Source: Smittium culicis
Lineage: Eukaryota; Kickxellomycota; Harpellomycetes; Harpellales; Legeriomycetaceae
Direction: 5' to 3'
Length of the DNA: 22,777 nt
NCBI GenBank assembly: GCA_001970855.1
Contig: LSSN01005596.1
Location: 1 to 22,777 of the forward strand
Within the stretch, counting starts at the first letter, position 1. Each line of letters opens with the position of its first letter. The notes under the pieces are model-generated. The model worked only from the letters and a program-made list of their open reading frames with translations, ran no database searches and was not told where the DNA came from. Below, in pieces: positions 1 to 10,481 of this stretch. A program made the translations under genes and the position numbers.

Positions 1-831
1 AGCAGGGACACCTCTAAAGAAGAATCTTCCGCTGTCTTTGATAAGCGATTCATAATTGCCATTTATGAGGTGAATAGGCATTTTTATTCCTTCTTCGATA
101 GATAGAGCGGCATTTGGACCGCCCATATCAGTTCTTACCCATCCCGGGCAACAAGAAGCAAAAAACAATTTTCTTGGGTCAGACTTGTAATCTCTAGCCA
201 ATATTCTTGCATAAGCTGTGACCCCAGTTTTTGAGACAGGGTATGATCCTTTAAGATAGCCTCTTTTTTCAGCCTCTCCCTTGTAAGCAGCTTCAACAAA
301 ATCATTCTCAATATCATTTAGTTGTTGTAGTGTCAAGTCTTGAGCTAAAAACTTCTGTTTTAAAGCATCAGAGTAGTTTCCTGTAAGAGAACCTAAATAG
401 GACGAAATAAAAACCACGCGACCTTTATCATTCATTAATCCCAACAGGTGTTCTGTGACATTCACAGTGGCAAAGTAATTAGTGTCTATGGTATCTTTTT
501 CAGTATCTGCACTGACACTGTCCCAAATATACGATATTCCAGCGTTGTTTACTAGAACGTCTATACCTTTCTTTCCGTAGTTCGACTCTAAGTAATTTCT
601 AAAGTCGATAATACTGCTCTCGTTTCGGACATCTAGTTGGTGGTAAAAAAGTTCTGAAGCGGTATTTTGACCTTTAAATTCGTTTTTAATGTCATCAATA
701 GCTTTTAAGCCAAGAGATTCATTTCTTGAAGTAAGAAATATCTTTGAAGGTATGGCTGAATCGGCATACAAGAACTTTGTTATGGCATATCCGATACCTT
801 TATTGGCGCCTGTAACTACTACTAGTCTCAT
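1..831 (-). CDS. Short-chain dehydrogenase/reductase, carbonyl-reductase-like, 3' end cut by window edge
   Basis: Reading leftwards from the ATG at 831-829 there is an uninterrupted frame of 277 codons to the edge of the window. The N-terminus begins MRLVVVTGANKGIGYA, carrying the TGxxxGIG dinucleotide-binding turn of the Rossmann fold. Further on come the NNAG motif (in LVNNAGISYIWDS), FISSY around the catalytic serine, the YxxxK catalytic pair in GSYPVSKTGV, and PGWVRTDMGGP, which is typical of the CBR1/carbonyl-reductase branch of classical SDRs. These are NAD(P)H-dependent soluble enzymes that reduce carbonyl compounds; the substrate cannot be inferred. Family members are about 275-285 aa and the last residues here (DSGRFFFRGVPA) resemble the usual C-terminal strand, so only a few codons should be missing. 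No intron is needed. The start is chosen because the Rossmann turn must lie within about 10 residues of the N-terminus. Confidence 0.88.
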   Translation of the reverse strand, partial: MRLVVVTGANKGIGYAITKFLYADSAIPSKIFLTSRNESLGLKAIDDIKNEFKGQNTASELFYHQLDVRNESSIIDFRNYLESNYGKKGIDVLVNNAGISYIWDSVSADTEKDTIDTNYFATVNVTEHLLGLMNDKGRVVFISSYLGSLTGNYSDALKQKFLAQDLTLQQLNDIENDFVEAAYKGEAEKRGYLKGSYPVSKTGVTAYARILARDYKSDPRKLFFASCCPGWVRTDMGGPNAALSIEEGIKMPIHLINGNYESLIKDSGRFFFRGVPA

Positions 832-2224
832 TTTGAAGATTTTTACTTTAGCTATTGTTTTATTGTTTTTCTGGAAAGAAACGATCTTTAAATTATTTAT
901 TTATGAGACTAAGTAATATACCAAGTCTCAGTATTTATAGAAGTTTGTGTATGCGTATGTAAATACTAATAATATATGAGTGAAACATTTGATCTTGCTT
1001 TACTAGAATGATAGCCCAATGGTAATTTTTAAAGGGGTTATATTACTAGATGTGTGAAACGTGCTATAAAAATGAATGTGGAATACTCAGTTGTACTGTG
1101 GAGCTTTTACTAAATGCCTTTTTATTTGCTGACAGCACTGAAAATTGTTGTTTGCCAAACTCGCAAATGTATTTGAAACAAATGCTCAGCAGATTTTAAG
1201 CAGAGCTCTGTGAATTCATTATACTTGAATAATAAACAAGAAAAAAATGTGCAATAGCAAATGGCTAATTAGCAGAAATCAGCGTTTTACATTCAGCCCC
1301 GAGTTTACCGGAAAAGAATATTTTCATTCTACATAAGACTTTCCAAGGGAAGAAATAATTTAAATACCACAGCTATACTGATCTTGAATGTTTATAATCT
1401 TTAACGAGAAACGCAAATATATTATTTTATTTGTTTATTCCCACGATTAACCAATTAGGCACAATGCCCTGCCTTGATCAGTGCTATTAATTTAGCCCTT
1501 TTCCAGAAGTTAGGCTGTTTTTGATCTACGTAGTATAACCAACCACCTTCTTCAAAAATAATATAATCCCTAGACACGTATAATTATTCGTTTGTTCAAT
1601 AATAGTAGCAAATAATAAAACTACTTTTAAATCGCTGGCGAATAATTAAATTCAAATTTTTTTAAAAACACTGCATAAAAAAGAATTATACAAGCATATT
1701 CACTACAAAACCTTACACCATAAAATACTTCCTTCATAGCAGGGCTTATAATATGAGAGCTTTTAAACGTAATTTTGATTGTTTTTGAGGATATTTCATT
1801 GGGCTAAAATTTGAGATCTTGTGGTTACATTTATACCCAGCATCACCCAAAGACTAAGTCTGTTATAACACTAAATCTTTTAAGGTTTTCTTATTGAAAA
1901 TGATAAAATTAAAAAAAAGTTCGAAATGTTGATTTCCCAGAATAAATAGATCATTTACGAAGGAGTTATTTTATAGTGCGGAGTGTTACACTGTATAAAT
2001 TTGCATAAAAAAATGGCCAATAACTAAAGTCAGATCTTGTATTAAGCAAATAAAAATTTCAAAATTAAACGAGTAAATAGAAAAATCGAAATTGCTTTTC
2101 GTTACAGCCAATTGTGGTATACTGTTTTTAATGGTCGGACAAATAATAATAAGCTGCAAAAAAATACTCTCATCGATCAGAATTTCCCAAATGATATTCT
2201 AAATTATTGTAGAAAATATTGACC
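832..2224. other. Gene-free AT-rich intergenic DNA upstream of the SDR
   Basis: No complete gene is visible on either strand. The stretch must contain the promoter of the leftward SDR gene, but I see no convincing TATA box or operator. Apart from a 42-codon open segment at 1455-1583 on the minus strand (separate entry), there are only short chance ORFs. The DNA is AT-rich but clearly less so than the island at 5790-10030. Confidence 0.6.
1455..1583 (-). pseudogene. Isolated 42-codon protein-like segment, possible exon or transposon remnant
   Basis: On the minus strand a frame bounded by in-frame stops (TAA at 1586-1584 upstream and TAA at 1457-1455) encodes 42 residues, including FEEGGWLYYVDQKQPNFWKR and then AKLIALIKAGHCA. 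Its residue mix (three Trp/Tyr clusters, balanced charge, few Asn/Ile/Lys runs) is unlike random translation of AT-rich DNA, which is mostly I, K, N, Y, F. There is no ATG and no obvious continuation on either side. It could be the last exon of a decayed gene, a fragment of a mobile element, or chance. I do not recognise the family. Confidence 0.25.
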
Positions 2225-2228
2225 TTAA

Positions 2229-2418
2229 CCCTTTCATGGGAAGAAGACTATTTTTAACTTGCAAAATATAGCCAACAACGTTCAAATAAAATACTTTAAT
2301 TCAGAGGCGTTGATAAATATTGGCTTATTTATAAATAGCTGCATATAATATACATATTTATAAATCATGAACGAATCAAAAAATTGATTTTTTTCAAAAA
2401 GTGTTGGACGGGAAAGGG
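2229..2418 (-). mobile_element. piggyBac-like MITE, family B, copy 1 (intact TTAA target duplication)
   Basis: A 190 bp element starts CCCTTTC and ends GAAAGGG, and is directly flanked by TTAA at 2225-2228 and 2419-2422. TTAA duplications with CCC...GGG ends are the hallmark of piggyBac-superfamily insertion. In minus orientation it aligns over its length with copies at 2730-2918 and 10600-10788, sharing CCAACACT near one end, an AATTAAAGT segment and TGTTGGCTATAT near the other. There is no coding capacity, so it would be a non-autonomous element moved by a transposase encoded elsewhere. Confidence 0.75.
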
Positions 2419-2729
2419 TTAAAAGGTTCTTTTTTTTTTAGATTTTCTTAACCTCTTATGTTTATTTTTACTTTATTTTTTTTCGTATTCAAATCGCTTT
2501 AGTGTTCTATTATTTCAAACTCTACATTTAATTAATATATAGATTATTTTTTCTGCCAAAAACTTATTGGTTCCCATAAATTTTATATTCAGCTAATTCT
2601 TAATATTTGGCATAACATATTTAGATTACTATATCACCAGGTATGCAAAAATCAACTGGGTATTTCGATGCCAAAATATGCCATAGTATCTGTATTGAGA
2701 GTTCTGGTTTTATTTTTTGGAGTATTTAA

Positions 2730-2918
2730 CCCTTTATCGCCCAACACTCTTTAAAAAAATCAAATTTATGATTCGTTTATGACTTATTAGCAAGTTTGTT
2801 GTTTGTTTTTAAAATGTAATAAGCCAATAATTATTAAATCCTCGTAATTAAAGTGTTTTTATCGGACATTGTTGGCTATATCAGGCGGGTTAAAAATAGT
2901 CTACCTCGCGGGAAATGG
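2730..2918 (+). mobile_element. piggyBac-like MITE, family B, copy 2
   Basis: A 189 bp copy in the opposite orientation to copy 1. The left end is TTAA (2726-2729) followed by CCCTTTATCGCCCAACACTC. The right end reads GGGAAATGG followed by CTAA (2919-2922), a one-base decay of TTAA. Internal blocks match the other copies: a segment around ATTTATGATTCGTTTATGA, AATTAAAGTGTTTTTAT, and TGTTGGCTATAT. Together with copy 1 it forms an inverted pair about 310 bp apart. Confidence 0.7.
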
Positions 2919-2956
2919 CTAAGGCTTGGTTTACTATAAAAATGCTAGTATTTACT

Positions 2957-3152
2957 ATATGGGATATTCTTAGAGAAAGCGGAGCTTTTTTTCTTAGTAA
3001 TCCTATTTGCTCATGTAAATTAGGTAAGATTATTGGTTGAATCAGATAAACCATTCGATGATAAATATTAATCAAATCTAAAAATAAAAGTAATTCTACT
3101 AAGCAGGAAAAACTTCAAGGAAAAGTTAGGCTCTCGAAATAATCTTTGATAT
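2957..3152 (+). mobile_element. MITE family A, copy 1
   Basis: A 196 bp repeat starts ATATGGGATATTCTTAG and ends TCTCGAAATAATCTTTGATAT. Its first half, with the GGAGCTTTTTTTCTTAGTAA block and AACCATTCGATGATA, recurs at 10482 in plus orientation and at 10187-10385 in minus orientation. Its ends match the inverted termini of the copy at 16023-16220. It lies 38 bp after family B copy 2. It contains an uninterrupted TTAA at 3068-3071, at the position where the 10482 copy is split. No autonomous coding capacity. Confidence 0.65.
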
Positions 3153-3315
3153 TAAGTGTGGAGATTACGCGTAATAAGTATACAATCCGACCATTGGGCT
3201 AACTATTTCTCCATTCAAAAACTTGTTTTAAAATTTTTTTTCCCAAAATATAACATCTGATACATAGCTTCTTTTTATTGCTGAATCTATTCGATATACA
3301 TTTTTTAAAATTAGC

Positions 3316-3514
3316 GCATTGTAGATTCTTAGAAGGAGAAAATCCTTTTTTTAACGACTATAATATTTGAAACTACAAATTAGGTTAAACTATTGGATAC
3401 ATCAGGTAATATATTCAAAGTATTTTGTTGTGAGATTCAGAATTAAAATTCGTCGATTTTAACAGGAGATAAATCATAGAAAAAGTCTCAGTACTTGAAA
3501 TAATAATCATTATA
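3316..3514 (+). mobile_element. MITE family A, copy 5, strongly degraded
   Basis: About 199 bp with weak but colinear similarity to the copy at 2957. It has TAGATTCTTAGAAGGAGAA at the left, AATTAGGTTAAACTATTGG followed by ATACATCAGGTAA in the middle (compare AATTAGGTAAGATTATTGG and TGAATCAGATAA in copy 1), and GTCTCAGTACTTGAAATAAT at the right (compare GGCTCTCGAAATAATC). The termini are eroded, so the boundaries are approximate. Read as an old copy of the same family. Confidence 0.4.
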
Positions 3515-3839
3515 GAGCAGCTTTGAATATTTTAATCTATTAATCGAAATCCTAGCATCTGGCTATTTACTGGCTGATCTTATCCGCTAAAGTATTATCT
3601 CAAATCCAAAAAAATGTTATTGGCCTATGAGACGTAGTGATAACCCTTTTTGATCTGCCAATAATATACAAAGACTGAAACCTATCATACCACTTTTCTA
3701 TCTTTTTTTTTTTACAAAACTTTTCGTTTGCTTTATATGATCAGTTATTTATACTACTTAAAAAAGCGTCTTTTGCACAAAGCTAGATAAATCAATACAA
3801 AACTGTCCTCAAAAGATACTATAATAAAGACATCTCAAA
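3515..3839 (+). promoter_or_regulatory. Upstream region of ADE13
   Basis: This 325 bp segment between the last repeat and the ADE13 start holds no gene. It contains T-rich runs (for example 3696-3713) and TATA-like words near 3734 and 3750, then an A/C-rich leader immediately before the ATG. I could not identify a Gcn4- or Bas1-type TGACTC site here, so purine-responsive control is not visible. Designation as promoter is by position only. Confidence 0.4.
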
Positions 3840-5285
3840 ATGGATAAGAACGCCACATATAACAGCCCTCTAGTCTCTCGATATGCCTCCAAGGATATGT
3901 CCGAGAACTTCTCGAACAACACCAGATTCTCTACCTGGAGAAAGCTATGGCTCAATTTGGCCACTGCTGAAAAAGAGCTTGGCCTTGAAGGAATTTCTGA
4001 CAAAGCCCTTGAACAAATGAAGGAAAATATCCACAACATTGATTATCAAGTTGCTGAAGAAGAAGAACGCCGCAGAAGACACGATGTTATGGCCCACGTA
4101 CACGCTTTTGGCTTGGTTGCCCCTGAAGCTGCCGGAATCATCCATCTTGGCGCCACTTCCTGCTATGTTACTGACAATGGCGATTTGCTCATTTTCAGAA
4201 ATGCCCTTGACCTAATAATCAAAAAACTCGTTTGGGTCATTGATGAATTGTCTCAATTTTGTACCGCATATAAGGACCTCCCAACCTTGGGTTTCACTCA
4301 TTTCCAACCAGCTCAGCTAACCACTGTCGGTAAACGCGCCACCCTCTGGCTACAAGAATTGCTTTGGGATCTCCGCAACCTCCAACGCGCTAGAGACGAC
4401 CTTAAATTCAGAGGTGTCAAAGGAACCACTGGAACACAAGCCTCGTTCATGCAGCTTTTCCACGGCGACCACGACAAAATCGAAGCCCTTGACAAGAGAG
4501 TTTCTGAACTTTCTGGTTTCGACGATGTATACCCTGTCACTGGCCAAACTTATTCTCGCAAAATCGATATTGACATTCTATCCCCCCTATCTAGCTTCGG
4601 TGCCACTGCTCACCGCATCGCCACTGACATCCGTCTATTAGCTCACTTGAAAGAAATTGAAGAACCCTTTGAACGTGACCAAATCGGCTCCTCAGCCATG
4701 GCCTACAAAAGAAACCCAATGCGTTCTGAACGCATCTGCTCATTGTCACGCCACTTAATGGTCTTGATCGGTGATGTTTTACAAACTGCTTCCGTACAAT
4801 GGCTTGAAAGAACTCTTGATGACTCTGCAAATAGAAGAATCTCCATACCTGAAGCCTTCCTAACTGCTGATATTGTATTGACCACTCTCTTAAACGTATT
4901 CAAGGGCTTGGTTGTTTATCCAAAAGTTATCTCCCGCAGAATCGACCAAGAACTCCCATTCATGGCCACCGAAAACATCATCATGGCTATGGTCTCAAAA
5001 GGTGCAAGTCGCCAAGATTGCCACGAACAAATCCGCGTTCTATCCCACCAAGCTGCTCGCGTTGTTAAAGAAGAAGGCAAAGAAAACGATCTCATCGAAC
5101 GTATTAAAAACACCCCATACTTTGCTCCCATCATCGATGATATTCCTAAACTTCTTGACCCATCTACATTTATCGGCCGTGCTCCTGAACAAGTCGAATC
5201 TTTCATCGCTAATCACGTCAATGTTGCCCTAAAACCTTACTCACACATCATTTCTACCAAATCTGATTCTGAAATCAACGTCTAA
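3840..5285 (+). CDS. ADE13: Adenylosuccinate lyase (EC 4.3.2.2)
   Basis: A 481-residue protein without introns, almost the same length as yeast Ade13. The enzyme acts twice in purine synthesis: it splits SAICAR to AICAR plus fumarate, and adenylosuccinate to AMP plus fumarate. It works as a cytosolic homotetramer whose active sites use three subunits. Visible family landmarks, in order, are [12 protein letters not shown] (residues 80-91), [10 protein letters not shown] (104-113), [18 protein letters not shown] (149-166, with the conserved His154), [10 protein letters not shown] (194-203) and the flexible fumarase/aspartase-superfamily signature loop [11 protein letters not shown] (283-293), whose serines include the catalytic base. 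The start at 3840 gives the expected N-terminus ([20 protein letters not shown]). Many C-ending codons (atc, aac, gac, ttc) contrast with the AT-rich surroundings, as expected for a well-expressed housekeeping gene. All expected landmarks are intact. Confidence 0.97.
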   Translation: MDKNATYNSPLVSRYASKDMSENFSNNTRFSTWRKLWLNLATAEKELGLEGISDKALEQMKENIHNIDYQVAEEEERRRRHDVMAHVHAFGLVAPEAAGIIHLGATSCYVTDNGDLLIFRNALDLIIKKLVWVIDELSQFCTAYKDLPTLGFTHFQPAQLTTVGKRATLWLQELLWDLRNLQRARDDLKFRGVKGTTGTQASFMQLFHGDHDKIEALDKRVSELSGFDDVYPVTGQTYSRKIDIDILSPLSSFGATAHRIATDIRLLAHLKEIEEPFERDQIGSSAMAYKRNPMRSERICSLSRHLMVLIGDVLQTASVQWLERTLDDSANRRISIPEAFLTADIVLTTLLNVFKGLVVYPKVISRRIDQELPFMATENIIMAMVSKGASRQDCHEQIRVLSHQAARVVKEEGKENDLIERIKNTPYFAPIIDDIPKLLDPSTFIGRAPEQVESFIANHVNVALKPYSHIISTKSDSEINV

Positions 5286-5789
5286 CTTATCTTATTCTTC
5301 CAGATACTTTTTTTGAACCTTTTTTATCACCTCTAGTTTATTCACCATTATTTATACAACGAATATTACTTCTTAACTATTACCTAAAGCTGGCATAAAA
5401 AAGTCATTGCTACTTTTTACCATTAATATCCCTAATAATAAATCTATAAATACTAAAATTTGACTCATCCATAAACTTTGACCTACAAAACCAAAAAATT
5501 TAGATCGTTTCATTGGTATGTACCCAGAATATAGCAAATTTAATACTTTTCATAAATAAGTATCTAAAAACACAATAATGTATACAAGTTCGCGAACCAA
5601 GATAGAACTTTGTAAAAGCATGATATTTTTGATGTAAGAATATCAAAATTACTAGTATATTGGTCGTGTTGAAAATGAACTCGAACTTTTCTATTTTATT
5701 ACTTGCTCAATACGTTTTTCTTTTATGATATTTGTCACTTATGAAATTCTATAGATGCAATTACATAGAAAATAACGCTATTTTTTTAA
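5286..5789 (+). other. 3' flank of ADE13
   Basis: Non-coding transition zone. It begins with a TC/T-rich 3' trailer (TTATTCTTCCAG, a T7 run) that probably contains the transcript end; AATAAA-like words occur near 5438. It then grades into the extreme AT island. A perfect 10 bp palindrome, GTTCGCGAAC, lies near 5588. No gene is seen. Confidence 0.5.
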
Positions 5790-8700
5790 TATGAATCCTC
5801 AGTATACTAAAATATTACATTTTATTATTATTTTAAATCGTAATATTTTAAAAATTTTCGTTTAAATAACATATAAAAATTTAATTAGCTTGCGAGATTA
5901 ATCGATTTTTATAGTTACATTTTCGAATGCATATATATATTAGTATATAATAACATATAAAAAATATCAAATTATTAATTTCAAAAAGTACAAAAAGATT
6001 GAAATTTTTGCTATATTTACTTTATTAGGTATTTTTATCCCTGATCCGATGAAATTAAATCTCAATTAATTTCTGTTAATTTTTTTTATATTCATCTAAT
6101 ATTCATAAGTGTTATTATTTAATTTTACCATAAATTATTAAATCTAACTTATTAAAAATTTATGAAAATTTGTTTATTGTTTATTATTTACATTTTTATG
6201 ATTTTTTAATAGTATAATATTTTTACGTAATAATATTTTTTATATACCCAATTCAAAAAGTCTTCACATATGGATATATAGAAAATTGATTTTTTTCACA
6301 CTTATTTTTTTAGCGTTTATAAACCCCTGTTGTTATTAATTCATTAAATTTTTATAAGCAAATAACATCAAATATTCTTTTATCGAAATATATTATTTAT
6401 AAATATACTATCCTTTATTTAAAATACGTATATATAGAGAGTTCATATACCAGTATTTAGTTAATCCGCTTGTATATTTAGGAATAAAATTATTCATATA
6501 CATTAATTCAAAATCATAGTTTATAATTGTAAATATCACAAGAATTAATTTTTTTATTTTTATAATATAAATATATATTTTATATTTTAATAAAAAAAAT
6601 TAATTAAATTATTATATCAGTAATTGTGCTATATTTATGGTATAACTTGTAGAAAATTACCTAATAAACACAACTGTTAATATATTTTTGATTCATTAAA
6701 ACTATTTTGCTCGTTAGAAAAGCTTATTGTTTATTTTATGTATAATAATAATGTATATTGAAGAGTAAATTTATTCTTTTTATGCTTCATTATTTAAGAA
6801 TAAACGAGTTTAAATATTTTTATTAATCAATACCAAAAAAACAAATAATCACTTATGATTTTTATTACTTTAAACTTTACTAATAGTTTGCATGAATTAA
6901 TTCTTTGAAAACTTATCTCTCAAAAAATTTGTATCTAGTTAATGATGTTAATTGTTTTACTTATAATAGATTGATTTAATATCATAAAAAAATTTTTATA
7001 GTACCGCAACCTCTTTAAACACCTTAAACTATCATCGAATCTTTTCATTGAATTTTAGAATAAATAAATTTTATATAATAAAATAGGAATAAATTATAAA
7101 TTAGTCCATATTCAGATCAATAATAAAATATAATTTCGTTAAAAATTATATTCAAAATCACATTTATCAATTATAAAAAAATACAATTAGTAAATTAGAA
7201 TACATGTAAAAAAAAAGTGAATTTGCTTATATATTATGGTTTAAACATTTAATTTTATAATTATAATTTAGTTTATAAATATATTTAAGGTATTTTTATC
7301 TAAATAATTAAAATATTTTATGAGGGTTATTATAGGTTTTATCTTTCAAAATATAATACATGTGATCTATTAGCTGAATAATCGTTTTTTATTATATTTT
7401 AGTATAAAAATAATACACTAAAATTATATAATAATTATTTACTTGCAAAATAATGAATTTTTTTTATTATTGTTTTATTTTAAATGATATTTTTGTTTTT
7501 AAAATAAAAATAAATAATTATTCGCAAGGTAAAGAGATAAATTTTTATTACAAGGTGAAAAAAAAAATCAACAATATCATTTCACAACTATTTCTGTAAA
7601 ATTTTGAAAAAACGAATGGAACAAGAATTTAATTTTATTGAATATAATCTTTTGATTTAAAACATATAAATTGATAGTTTTGATCAATTTGATATAATTA
7701 AATTTTTATTCATATAAAATTCAATGGTTATTAATAAATTAATATTGAAATATTTACAGTTAATACACTTAACATTTTATTAATAATATAAAAGTATAAA
7801 TAAAATATGTTACGAGTTAAAAAGATATTTAAAATACAGAGTATATAATAAAAAATAATATTTTTGAAAAAAGTCAAGTTGGATAATTTATTTTGGGAAT
7901 AATTATGGAGTCTATATTAGCGCAAGCTTTATATTTCTACGTTTAAATTTAGCAAGTTGAATTTTCATCATTTGAATTTAAAAAAGTAATGATTAATTAA
8001 TTAAATTTAAATAAAATTTCGAATAATAACATAATATTTTATTAGTTATAAAAGTTATTTATGTAATAATTCTAAAAATAAATACGCCATAAAATATTTT
8101 TTGAAAATATGAATACGTATATTTAGACGAATTTTAAATAAAATCTAATGCTAAATAAATATTTTAAATAGTATTAGATATAAAAAAAACGTTTTACATT
8201 CTGTAATGAAAAAAAAAAGTGTTTTCTATAAAGATAAAGATAATTTAATATCATTAATTATGATTTAAAGGTAATTTTTTTTAGAGAAATTAGTCAAACC
8301 AAGAATAGATCAATAAAATATATGCTTTATTTATACAGATATTATGTTAAATATGTATAATAGCATTATTATACGTGAATTAACTCTTAAAAACTAAAAA
8401 AAATTATATACACATATATCATTAGTCAAATATATATAATATATATTTTTGCATAACTAGAGATAGGGATGTATATTTTTATGTATTAAATTTTTAATTT
8501 GAGTTTTAATCTTTTTCTAAAAAAGTATGTAATATAAATGAATAGAAAAAATTCGAGCCATATTTACATATTATGTTTTTTATATAATTACAAAGTGTTT
8601 TTTTTTTTTTTTTTTTTTTTGGCGATTTAACTCCATCAATTATATTTACTGATGAGATTCATATTTCATTCGTTAATAACCTCAATTTTATATATCATAT

Positions 8701-10030
8701 CGTATTTTAATATATTTATATATGTTAAAATGTAAACATTAATATTTAATTTTAAAAATAAAATTTATTTTATTAAGTTAATATCATAAAAATAGCGATT
8801 ATTTTGCTTATAATAAAAATAATTTATTACTTTTTTATAATACTTTGTGATTTTAAATTAATTTAAAAATATAAATTAAAATAATTTTATTAGCAAAGTT
8901 TATTAAATTAAAGATCATCCAATTTCGAAAATAGCAAATTTAAAATTATAATAATAACGATAGATTATATAAGAAGAATTATGAGTCATTATATTCAAAG
9001 TATTATTTTTATCATCTACATAATAGTATATTGTTAAATATATTCTTGAATAAATGTTTTTCATGGTTTTTTCGTGTGGTTTTCATTCTCATATACGTCT
9101 TAATTTTATTATATAAAAATTTTGATTATAAAATATATCCAAATTGCTCGAAATTTACTTTAAAATTTTTTTTAATTAATTGTATTATATGGAAATTACT
9201 ATTTTCCCACAAATGTGACAGATAATTCGAGAATATATATGCATAATCCATATTCTTTTATATTTTCATTTTCACCTATAAGTTAAATAAATCTAAAGTT
9301 TCCATTTATAAAATTATATAGTGGTAAATTTTCCGTAGATTTTACTTTTTTGGGGGCAGTTAATCTATATATTTTCTACTGAATTACGGTAATATAAAAT
9401 TATTTAAAAAGTAATCAATATTATAGTCACACAATAAAATCCGCAATTTTACTCTTTCAAATTAATTATTAAATATAAAAGATTACTATAAGAATTAATT
9501 GCATAGTAAAAACATTTTAAATTTTGTTATTATATCTTATAGTTTACTAATGTCAACTTTTATTAAATTTAAGCTTTTAGTGCGAGTAGTACATTTACAT
9601 GAATTATATAAAAAAAATTATATTGCTATATAAAGGATATTAAAATTTATAAAAAACGTGCAAAAAAAAAAAAGTAAACCACAACTTGTAAATTAAGTTT
9701 ATAAAATTTTCAAATGAAGTGTATACTTGATTATGTAAATGTATAATTTTTTAGAAAAATGAGGGCTAAAATAATAGAGTATGATAATTTTCTATTAAGA
9801 ACTTATAATAAATATATATTGGAACGCTTGTGTTTTTTTTTTTTAGCTGAAAAGTTTATTCGACTAAATTTAGTTTATCAAAATTAAAGTTTAGATGAGG
9901 TGTATTTTATAGATATTGAAAATCAGGTGACAAATATAGATCTATAAAAAAGTCTAGATAGTTTGATACTTTATATCACTTATAAGGTTGTTCTTAAAGT
10001 GTTAATTTTTTACCTATCCTCGGTACTTAA
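5790..10030. other. Extreme AT-rich island without genes
   Basis: About 4.2 kb in which almost every line is composed of A/T runs. In two 60-base lines that I counted, 6541-6600 has one G or C and 7081-7140 has ten. Stop codons are dense in all six frames and no ORF shows recognisable protein character. No tandem unit, no tRNA or rRNA, and none of the two MITE families found on either side could be recognised inside it. Long A and T runs occur throughout. Possible readings are a centromere-like or heterochromatic AT isochore, an old mutation-decayed repeat region, or ordinary AT-rich spacer. The composition alone cannot choose among them. Confidence 0.7.
8598..8620. repeat. Poly-T tract, 23 T
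   Basis: An uninterrupted run of 23 T follows CAAAGTG and precedes GGCGATTTAACTCC. It is the longest homopolymer in the window. It could be the remnant A-tail of a retroposed sequence on the minus strand or simple slippage. No retroelement body is recognisable to the left, where it would be expected for a minus-strand insertion. Confidence 0.9.
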
Positions 10031-10186
10031 TTTTTTAAAGTTCTTTTTTGGAAAATTTTATAGAAAACACGCAAGTTCAATCAATATCTAACATGATTGT
10101 AAGTACAATATTACTAATTATTGGCTAGTTTTTAGAATTGATGTGTGCGGTTTTATAATGATAGTTTAAAATGTGATTTAAAGGCT

Positions 10187-10385
10187 ATATTGGAGACTAC
10201 TTTGAGGAGGGGAACTTTCCCTGTTAAGTTTTTTTTTACTTTGCAATATTTATTTTATTTTAAATCGTATTAGAAAAATCAGCGAATTGTTTACTATATA
10301 CAACCAATAGCTTAACCTAATAAAAATAAGCAAATAGAATTTCCAAGAAAATTAGCTTCGCTTCCTCTATGAATATCCCAAATAT
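10187..10385 (-). mobile_element. MITE family A, copy 4, inverted
   Basis: About 199 bp in minus orientation relative to the copy at 2957. It starts ATATTGGAGACTACTTTGAG (compare ATATGGGAGATTATTTCGAG, the reverse-complemented right end of the 16023 copy). It continues with GTTTACTATATACAACCAAT followed by AGCTTAACCTAATAAAAATA, and ends CTCTATGAATATCCCAAATA. The second half matches the reverse complement of 10482-10590 closely. It sits at the right border of the AT island. Confidence 0.65.
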
Positions 10386-10481
10386 TACATTTGATTCAAA
10401 TAAGTGCCACCTTTCAAAATATCTTCAGACGTTTTTGGTAGTGTGATAAAATTAAAATTTTTAGACAAATTAAAAAAGCAT

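Noticed and set aside
2890..3075. Minus-strand ORF sharing IYHRMVY.IQPI and LLRKKAPL with the ORF at 10385-10633, suggesting a conserved protein.
   Set aside because: Both lie over family A (and B) repeat copies, so the shared peptide follows from DNA repeat identity. The same frame has stops in the copies at 10187-10385 and 3316-3514. No start context or domain.
9031..9225. 64-codon hydrophobic ORF in the AT island (LNIFLNKCFSWFFRVVF...).
   Set aside because: It begins at TTG, not ATG, and its Ile/Phe/Leu/Lys composition is what AT-rich DNA encodes by chance.
5790..10030. Possible mitochondrial DNA insertion because of the extreme AT content.
   Set aside because: No mitochondrial protein, rRNA or tRNA sequence could be recognised anywhere in the island.
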